DNA of 64,000 nucleotides, from positions 1 through 64,000 of the forward strand of contig JAGQDJ010000153.1 of assembly GCA_022885665.1 (NCBI GenBank), given 5' to 3'. The DNA comes from Triops longicaudatus. Taxonomy: Eukaryota > Arthropoda > Branchiopoda > Notostraca > Triopsidae. The notes beneath the pieces were generated by a model that was not told where the DNA came from, made no database searches, and was given only the letters and a program-made list of their open reading frames with translations. The position numbers and the translations under genes were made by a program. Of this stretch, positions 49,673 to 61,440 are shown piece after piece. Numbering within the stretch: position 1 is the first letter of the stretch; every line of letters begins with the position of its first letter.

Positions 49673-52252
49673 ATGGAGTTCCGTAGCTTAAGCAATGGTA
49701 ACTTTATTTGTCAAGGCCGTCATTGTTAACTATTTGTCTCTGCTAAGAATGGATTTTGAGCTACACAAATAATAACATTGTTAACCAGTGTTGACAGTCA
49801 AGGTGCTGATATTTCTTCGCTACGCTTTTAGGTGCCATTGGTGTCACCTTGTTGCTACTTTTGACTATGAGGCAAACTTCCGCGGAGTGCGTTTTCGGTG
49901 CTGACAACCTGGCAAGATTACTTTTGAGGAACGCCACGCTGGTGAAGCTGCTGAACGACACCGTATTTAGTTACACGAGCGACGCGACTACAGCCATAAA
50001 AAATATCTCCAACTTTGATGTCTGGCTTTATCTGCAAACGACCTATTCACTGAACGCGCAAAACTATTTGGCTTTTGTCACCAAAGGCGGGCTTTACGGC
50101 ATAGACTGGAACAACGCAACTGATATTGACAGTATTCCCTAGTTTAATACTTGCGGAATCTTAATTTCATGCAATTTGCAGGATTTAAGTGGGATCCATC
50201 CAAAAACTACTTTTATAATTCTGGAACTAAGACCTGGTGGAACAATGAGACAGGCGTTTCGTACTTTCCCGCCCACATTTATGACAGTTTGGTGACGCCC
50301 ATTGAACAAGCGCTGCAGAATATCACCACAACGTACAGTTTCTCTTATGGCATTTACCGGCCTTCGAGCGTTCAAATGAACTACACTGGCTTAGGTACTA
50401 GCAATGGGAGTACTGTGTTGGATCCAAACTGCATAGCTGGTAAGGGTTTCTATATGTGAAGGCTTTACGAATTCCAATTATTGAATTAAAGTTTCCAATA
50501 AGTCAAACTATTGGATTTTACGGTAATTTGTATTTCCATAAACACCAAGTTTACTTATAGAATTCTTTGAATGATTGAGTAATGTAACTGGTATTTTGCA
50601 GGGAGTTACTTTAGTTTGGCACTGCCGACGGATTTATCAGCCACTGTTGACGTTTTCGACACCTATGGGGCGCAGTTTGCCAGTTTCGCTACAATGATCG
50701 ACTCGACAGTAATTTTCCACCAAAAATGATTTATTCTTCTGACACTGATGTGAACGAATCCCTCAGTTCGACAACTTCTTCCGGAACAGGAGCTCGTATC
50801 TGACTAACGATTTTGTGCGGGTTAACGTAATCAGTGCGTATACCACCGATGGCGTCAACGTGACTGTCGACATGGAAGTCTACTTCATCAACGACACTTT
50901 GGAGCCGGATTTGGTTGTGAACTATATCGTCACTAACCTCACCAAACTCCAGCCTATGATGTTCATGAATGCCTCAGGCTATTCAAGCGCGGTTTCGATC
51001 TTGTCGAACGCTGCTACCAACGTGACTGTCAATGCTTGTAATTGTCCCAGTCTTGTAAATGGAACATTTTTCAAGCGAACTTGTAGATATCAATGCGGTG
51101 CCCACCACAGAAGCGCCCACTACTACAGAACCTACAACTCTGGAAATCACGACTGTCCCTACTACGGTACCCACCACGGCATCCAGTACCACAGTACCCA
51201 CTACGGTACCCACTACAACAACGCCAACAACATTAAGGTTATAAATAAATAAAAATATCACACTAAGATCAAAAATAAACAAATAAATGTAAAAAAATAT
51301 TTTAAAAATCTCTTAATACGTTTATTGCTAGTTCGACTTTACCAACCACATTAATTCCAACAACTTTGAGTACTTCCACCACTTCTACGACCATGACTAC
51401 TCCTCGTACTACTACTCCAAGTACCAATGCTACTCTACCATTAACATCACTGCCGACAACAGTGTCCAGTACTACTACAGCCATAACGACCCATGCTAGC
51501 ACCACTACATCTGTAACGAACTCGACGACTGTTGCCAGCAATTCCATCACAAACATAACGAGCACCAACCAACCAACGAATGCCACGTTACTGGCATCAA
51601 CCACGTTTTCCAACAATACGCTCTCGGCAACAGTGGTATTTGCCAGTAATACGTCTCTAAGTAAAGCATCGTCGACTTCTGCGGTCACGAGCTTATCCAA
51701 CACTACCGGCACTCCTTATAGAGGAAATACTTCGTCCGTAAATTACCAGAACCTAACATCCACCAAAGTGATCAGCGCCACAGCAACTGGTCGGCAAACA
51801 ACGAAAGCTAGTAACACCGTTATTGGTACAAAAGGTGTGGCATTTACTGACCTCTTCTAAGACATAACTCAAGTTCGTTTTCAAGAAAAAAGTTGCAATC
51901 CTATCTTATTATCACTGTTACAGCGATGTAAATAAAAAAATTATTTTATATATTTTTACTGCTTAGCTTAGGATTTTATACCTTAGTTTTTCTAAAACTA
52001 GTTGCAATGTTTTTTGCTAAACTCTATCTTTCATTACAGGCGGTGCTAAATATGTCCCACAAGGTCCTAGTTTGATGGTGTCACTGACGGACACAAAATA
52101 CTTTTATACCATCACCATCCCAGCTATTACTGGTAAGAAAGAAGCCTGTGTGAAGAGAAAAACTAATCTACGAAATGGCAGGTTTGATCCTGTCAATCAT
52201 CGGCTGCATGGCACTTTGGCAGCTAGACTGCGCAGCCAAGCCGAAATTATGA
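49673..52252 (+). CDS. Array gene 11: family member lacking the FDPDP motif
   Basis: Exons 49673-49697, 49832-50131, 50182-50439, 50602-50708, 50767-51037, 51087-51237, 51332-51825, 52040-52132, 52182-52252; about 589 residues. Signal: M-E-F-R-S-L-S-N joined to GAIGVTLLLLLTMRQTSAE, then C-V-F-G-A-D-N. The second module has about 25 extra residues at its start (258-nt exon against about 198), including K-T-W-W-N-N-E. YSFSYGIYRP, C-I-A-G, the 107-nt exon (ALPTDLS, ends I-D-S-T), FDNFFRN, DFVRVNVIS and MEVYFIN follow. The first stalk exon holds short PTT/VPTT repeats. The stalk ends ASNTVIG and splices straight to the last linker (YVPQGPSLMVSL, IPAITG); FDPDP...YNG is missing. The tail is WQLDCAAKPKL. 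Confidence 0.8.
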
Positions 52253-53104
52253 GACGAATATGGCCTGGAGCAAACTATTGTGGTGCCCCAACGTATTGAG
52301 TGCAATAACAATATAAAATCACAGCCTTTCTGAGTGCTCCAATACCAAGAAATGCGTGTTGTTAATTTCCAACTATGATTCGAGAGTTACAATACACGAA
52401 ACGCACAATAAAACGATCTTTTTTTCTTTTGGCGTCAAGAATTCTTTCAGTCAGAGCTAAACTTTGTGTTGTTGCCTGTGCAGGCCTCTTGTGGCTAATG
52501 ACACCTATTGGCATTACTTTATCACTTCCGGCTAAGTTAACCCTTACGCGACTAATATGAAGCTTCGTTTTGTCTAGACATAAACGACTCAGAAGACAGG
52601 AAAAGGAGAATGATAGTTAGGGCACCGACTCGTTGACCGGACATTTTACGTATTTGTCGGGCATTGCAACAGAAATTAGTTACTGCACACACCTTTGTCG
52701 CATTGGCTAGCAGTCAGGTGTAAAAGGGGCCCGCTAACAAATACGAGCAAAAACTGGAGATCTATATATCGGCTTCCAGGAACTAAGGCTGCGTGGCAAT
52801 GCTTTATTACTATGTTTGTCCCTTGAATACAGCCTTGCAACACGCCTCGGGCGTCAAAGAACTCGAACGCATCCATTTCGCTGCTGTCAGGATTCTTGAA
52901 CTCAGCAGAAGCTTATATCGGCCAATTGCTCTTCAGGAGTCCGGGGAGTACAAGTATGTCTCTTCAGAGCCCAAGAGCTAACTACGTGAATTATTCTTAG
53001 AATTTCAAGAAACTGAATAACGCCTACATTCGAGAACTTGGAGGCTCTCTTGCACGCTAAAGTGTAGTCACGAGTTTCTTAAACAATTTAAGCAATTTCG
53101 TGAA
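52253..53104. other. Spacer between array genes 11 and 12, with possible relic first exon
   Basis: ATGTCTCTTCAG at 52956 resembles the gene 13 first exon (ATGCCTCTTCAG). Where gene 13 has the donor G|gtaggt, this copy reads G|ctaact, so it could not splice there. The match is short and may be chance. A TATA-like CTATATATCGG lies at about 52762. Nothing else was recognised. Confidence 0.35.
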
Positions 53105-55510
53105 ATGTATCTTTTGTCCATTTCAAGATTGATGACAGTTCTGCTGTTCACTTCAACTTACTTAAACACAGCATTAGCCGGGTGCGTTTTTGGTCCCAGT
53201 GACTTGTCGCAATTAGCGCTGCGAAATGACACGATTCTCTCGGTCATGAACGACACTCTATTCAATTTTACCTCCTCCACTGAAACCGTCATCGCTAAAG
53301 GCTCCAGCTTCAGTCTGATAGATTATCTGTCTGAAACTCACGCTGTCAATGGCAGCAATTTTCTAGCTTTCCTAAACACGGGTAAATTGTTGTCAATTAA
53401 CTGGACGCAAGGTAAGTTCTCCATTCAGCTTACTGCGACTTTTCTGTTCGAAATGATTCCATTTCTCTTCGACTTGCGTGAGACAGCGACTCAAACAGCC
53501 TCCGTTAACGGCACTTTCGACGGCCTCAAACTTAGTGAGTATATCAAGCAACGCTTCGTCGAACCTGTGCACGCCGCACTGCAGAATTTGTCTACAATAT
53601 TCAGTTTTTCTATCGGAATATTCAGACCTAATCAAACCCAGTTTCACTACACTGGGTTCGCAGCAGACGCGAATGGCAATCGTATCCTGGATACCTCCTG
53701 CTACGCAGGTACAGTATATGAGGTTAACGTGCCAAAACACATCCTTCATGTTTTGGAGAAAAGACACAAACAATACAATACACAAGCAAAAAAATAAACT
53801 TCACAGAAGAAATAAGTGAAAGAATTTACTATGCTACATTTTAAATATAATTAAACTGAACCCAAAAGGGCATGGTTACGTATGCTTTCACGTGTAATAT
53901 CGTATTACTGACGTTAAAAGTTACAGCAAAACAAACCATTCTTTTATAAATCTAACTAGTATAACTAGTGAACCGTGTTAACTTTGCAGGAAGTGCTTTC
54001 TTATGGCGTTTGTCCACGGATTTACTGTACGACGTGGCTTTCGACGATCATCTGAGCTCCAAGTACGCCAATCTGGCCACGGCAATAGAACATGCGGTAA
54101 AGAGAATATTAGAACCTCTGTAACCACTCATTTTTGACTTTTTGTGAGTAGATGGATTCTTACTACCGGACCAAGTCCATCTTTGGCGGCAATTTCGTTC
54201 GGGCCAATTTGAAAGACGTAACGAAACGCGTTGGAGGCGGATACTACGTGGTTGCCTATGTCGAAGTGTACTTTTTGAACGAAACCTACGACGGAACTGG
54301 TGTAACTGGATCGACTATATTAACTCAAATCAGTATGAGCTACCAGGCTGAAGGAAGTTCGTCGTCCTCAGTAGTATCCCTCTTTGCTGCGCCTTACTCA
54401 TACATCAATGCCTGTATGCCAAAGACTCTTCAATTAGTTTCCGAAATAACTTATTGCTTTCAAATGCAGCTTACTACGCTCCGCCCACTACCAAAACTTC
54501 TACCACTACCACTAAGACAACGGAATACACAAGTACGCTAGCAAGGTAATGACCACGCGTCGTTTTAGTAAAGTTCTGGGAGATCGACTTTCAAATGCTT
54601 TACCTATAGTACCAGCAGCTCCCATCTAACATCTAGTACCGGCAGCTCCCAATTAATATCAAGTACAAGCAGCACTTTAACGACAGAGATCTCTAGTACT
54701 CAGGCGACCCAAACTGATACCGAAGCAAGTACCACGGCTACGTCAGCAATGCAAAAAATCGCTCTAAATGCGACATCAGCATTAACTCCAAGCTCCAGTA
54801 CATTCTGGACATCACCCAGTATCGGCAGTACTGCGATTTCTAGCACAACGTTGCTTACGCAACAATCAGGTACCAGTACTCACAGTGAGATTCCAGTTAA
54901 TAATGCGAACTGGACCTCTGACACGACTCCAACCGTGAGCTCAAACAATCTAACCGCTATTAATACGTCGTCTACCGTAAGTCCGGCCAGTAATTCAGTC
55001 ATTGGAATAAACGCTACCACAGCAATGAACTGGAGTAGTACCGTGAGACCAAGCTCGGACTACACAGTTACGGCCTTCAATATTTTTAGGAATAATACAA
55101 CTAAGGTCACTTCTGGCAGCCAGAGTACCGGTACTTTGGCGGGTACAAGTGCTAGCACTTATAAAAATGACGGAGGGACGACTTACGACCCCGATCCTTT
55201 CTTCAGAGCCAAAGTTCCGGTCATCACTAAAGTTTACAACGGTAATTATGGCCTCTATTTCTGTGACCGTTTTTCTGACTAAAGTAACATTAAAGATGAC
55301 TATTTGCTGCGGATGAAGATTGGCACAATGAAGCCTCTGACGGAAACGAAAAGCTTCTTCGTGGTAACGATTCCTACTATTATTGGTAGGTTTCGCGTTA
55401 CTGCAAGTATTATCTCATATTTTCTTTCTTTTTCAGGAGCGTTGTTGCTTTTCACCTGTTGCCTCCTTTGTTGGCAAATGGACTGCTACCCGCAAACAGA
55501 AAAAAGGTAG
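53105..55510 (+). CDS. Array gene 12: mucin-like type I membrane glycoprotein
   Basis: Exons 53105-53411, 53487-53708, 53990-54096, 54152-54413, 54470-54545, 54610-55241, 55296-55385, 55437-55510; about 589 residues. The N terminus (LMTVLLFTSTYLNTALAG, then C-V-F-G-P-S-D) is read from one exon because no upstream phase-1 exon with a good donor was found. The second module is longer than in genes 3-10 (222 nt), with NGTFDGLKLSEYIKQRFVEP, FSFSIGIFRP and C-Y-A-G. Then the 107-nt exon (LWRLSTDLLY), M-D-S-Y-Y-R, NFVRANL and VEVYFLN. The stalk has about 225 residues. The anchor is YDPDPFFRAKVPVITK and YNG, then IGTMKPLTE and IPTIIG, with a Cys-rich end CCLLCWQMDCYPQTEKR. The 75-nt intron at 53412-53486 is in frame without stops. 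Sequence 55170-55357 is identical to gene 13. Confidence 0.82.
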
Positions 55511-55870
55511 AAGACGTTTGCGTTTCTACACCCAACATGGCTCACAACGAACTTTACGCTTTCAAAACATCGATTGTATTCGAAAACTGGTTTGTCTCCA
55601 TCACTCTTGAAAAGACAAGTTTTGGGTTTCCATTCAAAAAACCTATCACGGTAGTGTTGGCGTTTAAATACAACGTTTTACTTGACTGCTGAAAGCAGCA
55701 ATTGCCCGAAGTTCAATACACAAATAAATCCGCTGCATACACGATCATTTCTTTTCCGTCAGTTCCAGTTTCTCCGGTAGATGGCTATGATACCGTCTAT
55801 TCGAAAAACAAAGAGACGAAGAAAGAAGATTGGATGACTACAAGAATTGTATCAGACTAGACTTTGGCGC
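55511..55870. other. 3' flank of array gene 12
   Basis: AATAAA at about 55722 is a likely polyadenylation signal. A 75-codon frame here starts inside the last exon of gene 12 and has no independent support. Confidence 0.45.
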
Positions 55871-56095
55871 AGATTCTTCCTTTAAAGTCAAAGTTCCGGT
55901 CATAACCAAAGCTTAGGCTAATATGGCTTTTGTTGAAGTCAAATCTTGCTTTCAAACGACGTACATTAGATGACTGTTCATTACGGATGAAGCTCGGGAC
56001 CATGATTTAGGAATAATAAGGTGGTAACCATTCTTGCCATTACAGGATTACTGGTCATCTCTCTCTCTGTTACCTTACTTGTCTGCAACTGAGCT
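55871..56095 (+). pseudogene. Degraded 3' end of an array-family gene (relic 1)
   Basis: Sequence similar to gene 12 appears in the right order. First, a piece matching DPFFRAKVPVITK (aaagttccggtcat is intact), with a TAG where TAC-AAC would encode Y-N. Second, after ttag, a linker piece D-D-C-S-L-R-M-K-L-G-T-M-I followed by TAG. Third, after cattacag, a helix-like piece ending in TGA. The ectodomain and stalk are absent. The fragment is not translatable as a family protein. Confidence 0.75.
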
Positions 56096-56797
56096 GTAAT
56101 TCCTAATGACAAAATGACGATTTAGTAGTAACGTCGCTCGCTATGTGGCGATTCAGTTCTCGTCGGACTGACGCAAGATTTTTGCAGGCTAAGCAAGCGT
56201 GAATTCCCTAAACACATACAACGCCACCTTCTTAAAATACGCACAATTACCTTTTTTGCTCCAAATTTGTGTCATGTAGTCCATAATAAAAATAAGAAAT
56301 AAATAAACTTTGTCAACGCATGATCTCCGTATAACCTTTTCGTTACCCTGTATTATCCATGTGTTAGCCAAATAAACGAAAGAATCACCTCATGTTACAC
56401 ATTGCCTACTGATCAAAGCCTTTATTAGCCACGCTTAATGTCCTTCGTATATCACAGTCACTACCATACACCGCCTTTCGCATGCAATTAATCAAGTAAA
56501 ACTTAATCGTCTGCCATAAAAAAATATGAGAAAATAGCCAGAGCTACAGGTTGGCCATGAAAATATTATAGTATGTTTTATTGCTTCGCGTGACCTTTCC
56601 TCATTCATGGTAGACGTCAATGCACCCAATTAATGCAAAAATAAGCTGAATTACGTTTGCTCTCGTTATAATCTATCATTCGCTATAATATATCGTTATA
56701 ATATATCTAGTTATAACTACGGCTTACACCGGTAAATACTGTTTTCAAAGACGTTCGACTTCTTATTTGACTACAATAATTTTTTTAAAAATATTTG

Positions 56798-57090
56798 TAT
56801 TGAATGACTACTTGATTCGGCTCAACATAGAGACCATGAAATCTGACTGGAAACCAGGCTTTCTTTGTGGCTACGATTCCCACTATTATAGGTAAGTTGT
56901 ATTAGAGTGACGAGTTTAAATATGTAACATTTTATAATATGGAGCCTTTTTGGGTGTTTTAGGTATCCTGGCACTCGTTTCCTGTTGCTCAATTTGTCGG
57001 CAATTACAGTACAATCCTCAAGCTCAGAAAGTGGAACTGACTCATGCTACTACGCCACAAGAAGTCTTTTCCAGCTCAAACCGTGTTTAG
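56798..57090 (+). pseudogene. Degraded 3' end of an array-family gene (relic 2)
   Basis: The linker exon is recognisable as D-Y-L-I-R-L-N-I-E-T-M-K, then a one-base frameshift before F-F-V-A-T-I-P-T-I-I-G and a good donor (gtaagt). The helix exon follows from 56963 (ILALVSCCSICRQ) and runs open to TAG at 57088-57090 with a longer tail than any complete gene. The acceptor AG before the linker is lost, and no stalk or ectodomain lies upstream, so it is a second partial copy. Confidence 0.72.
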
Positions 57091-58796
57091 ATCTCTCGTT
57101 TGAAGAACAGAAGTGGTTACGCACGTGCACGCTCTACTTTTTGTAAATGCTTCATATTTTGTATCTTGTGATATTACTTAGTGAGAGAACAAGGCCCACT
57201 TCAACGTGTCTTTACTGAATGGTAGCATTGTTGGCAACTCCAAACAAAAGCTTCCGAGCAGAATAGTTCGTGTATATGCTTGTACATGGCTTGATAGAAT
57301 TCTTGTTTTGGTTAGAATCTCGTTTTTCTACACGACGCTACGCTATGGCTGCCTTATCGGTAGTATTTTCCCCCACGAGACCATTTCGAGAAACCCTCAG
57401 TGTTAGTGAAAAGACACGCAAATATACCGCATTAGTATTACAGAAAGTCACTTTTGGTATACGTTTTGGTATACTTTTAGAAACGTTTGAACGCTTTTGG
57501 TCTGAGACGTGGCTTGCAAATGACCTATCATGTGGCGCACTCTATGTGACGCTCGCTGCATCACCAATGCACCGAGTCACACTGCAATGGCCTCTCCCCC
57601 CCCCCCCCCCCCACCACCACCAAGATTCACGGAACTAGACTTATCCGTTTCAATAAACTGTTGAATATTTTTTCTTTCTTTTTTTTTGGGGGGGAGGGGG
57701 GAAAGGGATAAAGAATAACTTTCTGTTAGTTTTACACGGCCCAGTCCCTTCTTTCAAGCCCCAATAACGTTCCAAGTTCAACTTTCGCACTAGCTAGCTT
57801 GGTACAAGTAGAACAGTTATAAGTGAGAGTTTTGAAAAAAAAAATGTAACGTAGTTTTATGAAGCCATGTTCCACTTACCCCAACCTGACCGAGAAGGCG
57901 ACATGGCGCGCAAGCAGCTATCTTTGGTAAGCGAGGAAAATCAGATGGAAAAGCTGCTAGTGAAAAGTGGCCAAATTTACTCCGTCTGCACCGTGCAACC
58001 CCGGTTGAAGGTGATCGTTAGATCGAAAATCCCCTAAAAGAATTGTTTGGTATTCTTCTTCATCAAGACGGGAGCATCTACCTCCCCACCCACTCTGATC
58101 AAAGAGGAGACTTGCAACTGAGGTTGACCAGCGTTGCTCTCTTCGCCGGCTTCGCTTCCCTCGTTCTTTGCAAGCTGCCCTCTATTTTTCCTCGACCAAC
58201 TGTGCCTCCCAGCCTCCCCTCATTCCCACTCCTCTTCCTCCCCCTTACCGAGCACACGGCGGTAGGTCGGAAGCGTGTTCCTCAAGAAATGTTTGGGGAA
58301 AGGAGACAAGTGTCCGCAGGCAAGTCCAGACAAAGCTGATATTACGATGCTTTCTCACATATCGAACGGAAACCTTGCCTTTCTTGATGTGATAGAACAT
58401 AAGGCTCACAACACTAGGACTACATATATAACAACGCTTTGTGACAAGCCTCGGCCTTGTGTAACCTCACTCAGACAAATCGTTCATGAACTCCAGTAGC
58501 CCTTCACTTCGCATGTTTTGATGCTTATGGTGATTGCGTAGGAAGTGGCCACAAGAAATGCTTGAAAAAACCTCTTAGTATATACCTTAGCTTATAAGAA
58601 ACAACCTCATTACATACGTACGTTTTATTACCAAAGCTACCCGCTACAGTAAGCGTTGTCACGCGAGACTGGCACAGAAGTGTTGAATACTGCCCACAAA
58701 TAACATTTGTTGCGTTGTTTCCAGAATATCGCCCACCACAAGAGACGCCTTCGCGCATTGCTTAACGAGTCATCAAAGGTAGCGGACATTTTAAGC
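57091..58796. other. 1.7-kb spacer before array gene 13 with homopolymer runs
   Basis: Contains a run of C followed by CAC repeats at about 57596-57621 and a T-run then G-run at about 57679-57710. A 44-codon plus-strand frame at 57904-58038 has a plausible composition but is not recognised. 58050-58320 is more GC-rich than its surroundings. No family motif seen. Confidence 0.45.
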
Positions 58797-59753
58797 ATGC
58801 CTCTTCAGTGTCGAAAAGGTAGGTTGGAAACTATAATTTTCCCACAAAATTCAGGAAAATATCCTATGGACATGTACCAACAGATTTCCGAGTTCTTTCT
58901 GAAGGTTTAATGTATTCCTTTTATTCACGAATACAATGGAAACAAGAATGTAGAAATCATGACAGAGACAGTGAAATGGTAGATATACGGTGAACGCCTC
59001 TTGGATTCTCTGGACAGCTTTGACACAACTTATTCTCTGCACTGACAAGGAGTTAATTTTTGTTCCATTATCAGGTAAGAGTGCGGTTCTGCGTCTGTCG
59101 CTAACCTTAAGCTACTTAAGCACAGCGACTGTGGTGAGTGAGTGCATTTTTGGACCAAACAATGTGGCTCAGTTAACATCGCGGAATGCAGCAATCCAGT
59201 CGGTCATGAACGAAACTTTATTCAACCACACCTCGGCAGCCGAAAGTGTCATCTCCAAAGGCTCCGATTTCAGCCTGACAGCTTATTTGTCCCAGAACCA
59301 CACTGTTGACTCCGGGAGCTATTTCACTTTCGTTAGCAGGGGCAAGATGCTGAAAATCAACTGGACATTAGGTAAACGCTTATCTTTCTAAGACTCATTT
59401 CTATATTTTCATTAACGTGTTTCCACATATTGAAAGGCCAACGTCTTGGAAACTACCCGTTGTAACTTAGAACTCATTTTTGATTTTTTTCACGATTTCT
59501 TTGGCCGCAGCGACCAAATCAGCTGCCGTGAACAACACCTTCGATGGCTTGAAACTCGACGCGTATATTTCACAACGTTTCGTGGAACCAGTACACGCCG
59601 CACTTTACAACTTGGCCGACATTTTCAGCTTCTCGACAGGAATCTTCCGGCCCCGTCAACCCCAATTCCATTACACAGGATATTCCACCGATTCGTCCGG
59701 GAACTCTGTCTTGAATAGGACTTGCTATGCGGGTAAATGAAGTGCAGTGCTTG

Positions 59754-59795
<42 letters not shown>

Positions 59796-61440
59796 CTTGG
59801 AAACAATTGAAATTCACAGGAATCGGTTTCGTTTGGCGGTTCTGTACTGATGTACCATATCATACCGAGTTTCTCAATTACTCGAGCTCGGAGTTCGGAA
59901 ATTTGGCCGTGATAATGGAAAAAGCGGTAACGCAGCGACTGAAACCTTGTTTGCCTTTCATGTGCCGAATTTTCGTTCTTAGCTGGACAATCATTATCGG
60001 ACAAAGACCATCTTAAGCGACGACTTTGTTCGGGCTAACATGAAAGAAGTGTCGAAAAGGATTGACGGAACTCCGTACGCAGTAATTTACGTGGAGGTGT
60101 ACTTCCGCAACGCGTCTTATAATAGCAGCATCGTAACCAACTTTACTCTTTTGAACCAACTGAATATAACGTATCAGGAAGAAGGAAGTACGTTGGCCAA
60201 ACCTGTAGTACTCTGTGCTCCAACTTCGACACGCATCAATTCAAGTACGGAAATAGTCTTAGGAACTTTTATTTAACTCCTTTTTTATTAAATACATAGC
60301 TTTGTATGTTCCCTTGGCGTCAAGTACTATTACATCTACGTTCCTAAGTACGTTGCCCAGGTAAGTGCTTTATTGATTTTAATTAAACTAGATTTGGCCA
60401 TTTTGGGCGTATTTTCATTTGGGTATTGAATTTGGGTATACAATAAGTCGATTCTAATGACTTGAAATGTTTTACTTTTAATATTAACGTATTCTGGCAA
60501 CAGTGCGGCATATACGGAACCTACAACTACCGGAATTTCTGCGGCAAGTCTAAGTAATTTAACTACCCGAACGATTGTCCCCGGCTTGATAACGACTAGC
60601 TCAGATTTAACAACCGCTTCGAAGAATATCAATATGTCAATGACAAGCGTGAGCTCTCCGTTCACATCCGTCGGCGTCAATTCCACCATGATAGCCGCGA
60701 TGCTCACAGCACAACAATTTAGCTCAAATAGTAACGCGACGACTATGACACCAACAAGTGTCAACTCGTCTAATATGACTCAAACTACAAGTTTAAATTT
60801 TTCCACAAATACGTCGACGACTTCGAACCTTCGCTACAATGCGTCAAGTTTTAGTAGTGCCATTGCCGCAGTCATTAATAGTGGCAGTGTGACACCAAGT
60901 ACCGCCAAAGGCGTCACAACGTTGCATATTGCTAACATGACCGCAATAATTAATGGCACTTTGAGGGCCAGCACCTCCGATCGTTGGGTCACGCCCACTG
61001 CAAGTCCGGGCAGCAATAACAGTAACGGAGGGACGACTTACGACCCCGATCCTTTCTTCAGAGCCAAAGTTCCGGTCATCACTAAAGTTTACAACGGTAA
61101 TTATGGCCTCTATTTCTGTGACCGTTTTTCTGACTAAAGTAACATTAAAGATGACTATTTGCTGCGGATNGTGACCGTTTTTCTGACTAAAGTAACATTA
61201 AAGATGACTATTTGCTGCGGATGAAGATTGGCACAATGAAGCCTCTGACGGAAACGAAAAGCTTCCTCGTGGTAACGATTCCTGCGCTTGTAGGTAAGTT
61301 ATATATTTTTTGTTGAATGCGATTTTTTGAACTATTCGTTGGATTGTTGTATTGCAGGTATGCTGGCCTTGTTTTTCTGTTGCCTATTTTGTTGGCACAC
61401 AGACTGTTTTCCGCAAGATCAGAAAAAAAGGGCGTTCTAG
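58797..61440 (+). CDS. Array gene 13: mucin-like type I membrane glycoprotein
   Basis: Exons 58797-58818, 59075-59371, 59511-59732, 59820-59926, 59983-60244, 60300-60360, 60504-61096, 61204-61293, 61358-61440; about 578 residues. Exon 1 is M-P-L-Q-C-R-K, then SAVLRLSLTLSYLSTATVV and C-I-F-G-P-N-N. The second module matches gene 12 in length and wording (NNTFDGLKLDAYISQRFVEP, FSFSTGIFRP, C-Y-A-G), and FRC-T-D fills the 107-nt exon. Then L-D-N-H-Y-R, DFVRANM and VEVYFRN. The first stalk exon is only 61 nt; the second is Thr/Asn-rich. The anchor YDPDPFFRAKVPVITK, YNG, IGTMKPLTE is identical to gene 12 in DNA, but the helix (IPALVG, CCLFCWHTDC) differs. A 37-base A run lies in the third intron. 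The intron before the linker exon contains an N with a duplicated flank. Confidence 0.82.
59757..59793 (+). repeat. Poly-A run (37 bp) in intron 3 of array gene 13
   Basis: Uninterrupted A run between the donor of the C-Y-A-G exon and the acceptor of the 107-nt exon. It could be the tail of an inserted retroelement or a slipped homopolymer. No element body is apparent in the short intron. Confidence 0.9.
61118..61222. other. Assembly join: N flanked by a 52-bp perfect direct repeat
   Basis: The 52 bases before the N at 61170 (gtgaccgt ... ctgcggat) recur exactly after it. The first copy contains the start of the linker exon, cut at the N; the second copy is complete. Gene 12 has a single copy at the same place. 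The likeliest cause is two contigs that overlapped but were joined with a spacer N. Confidence 0.85.

Noticed and set aside
57904..58038. 44-codon plus-strand peptide gene
   Set aside because: Too short to separate from chance and no known motif.
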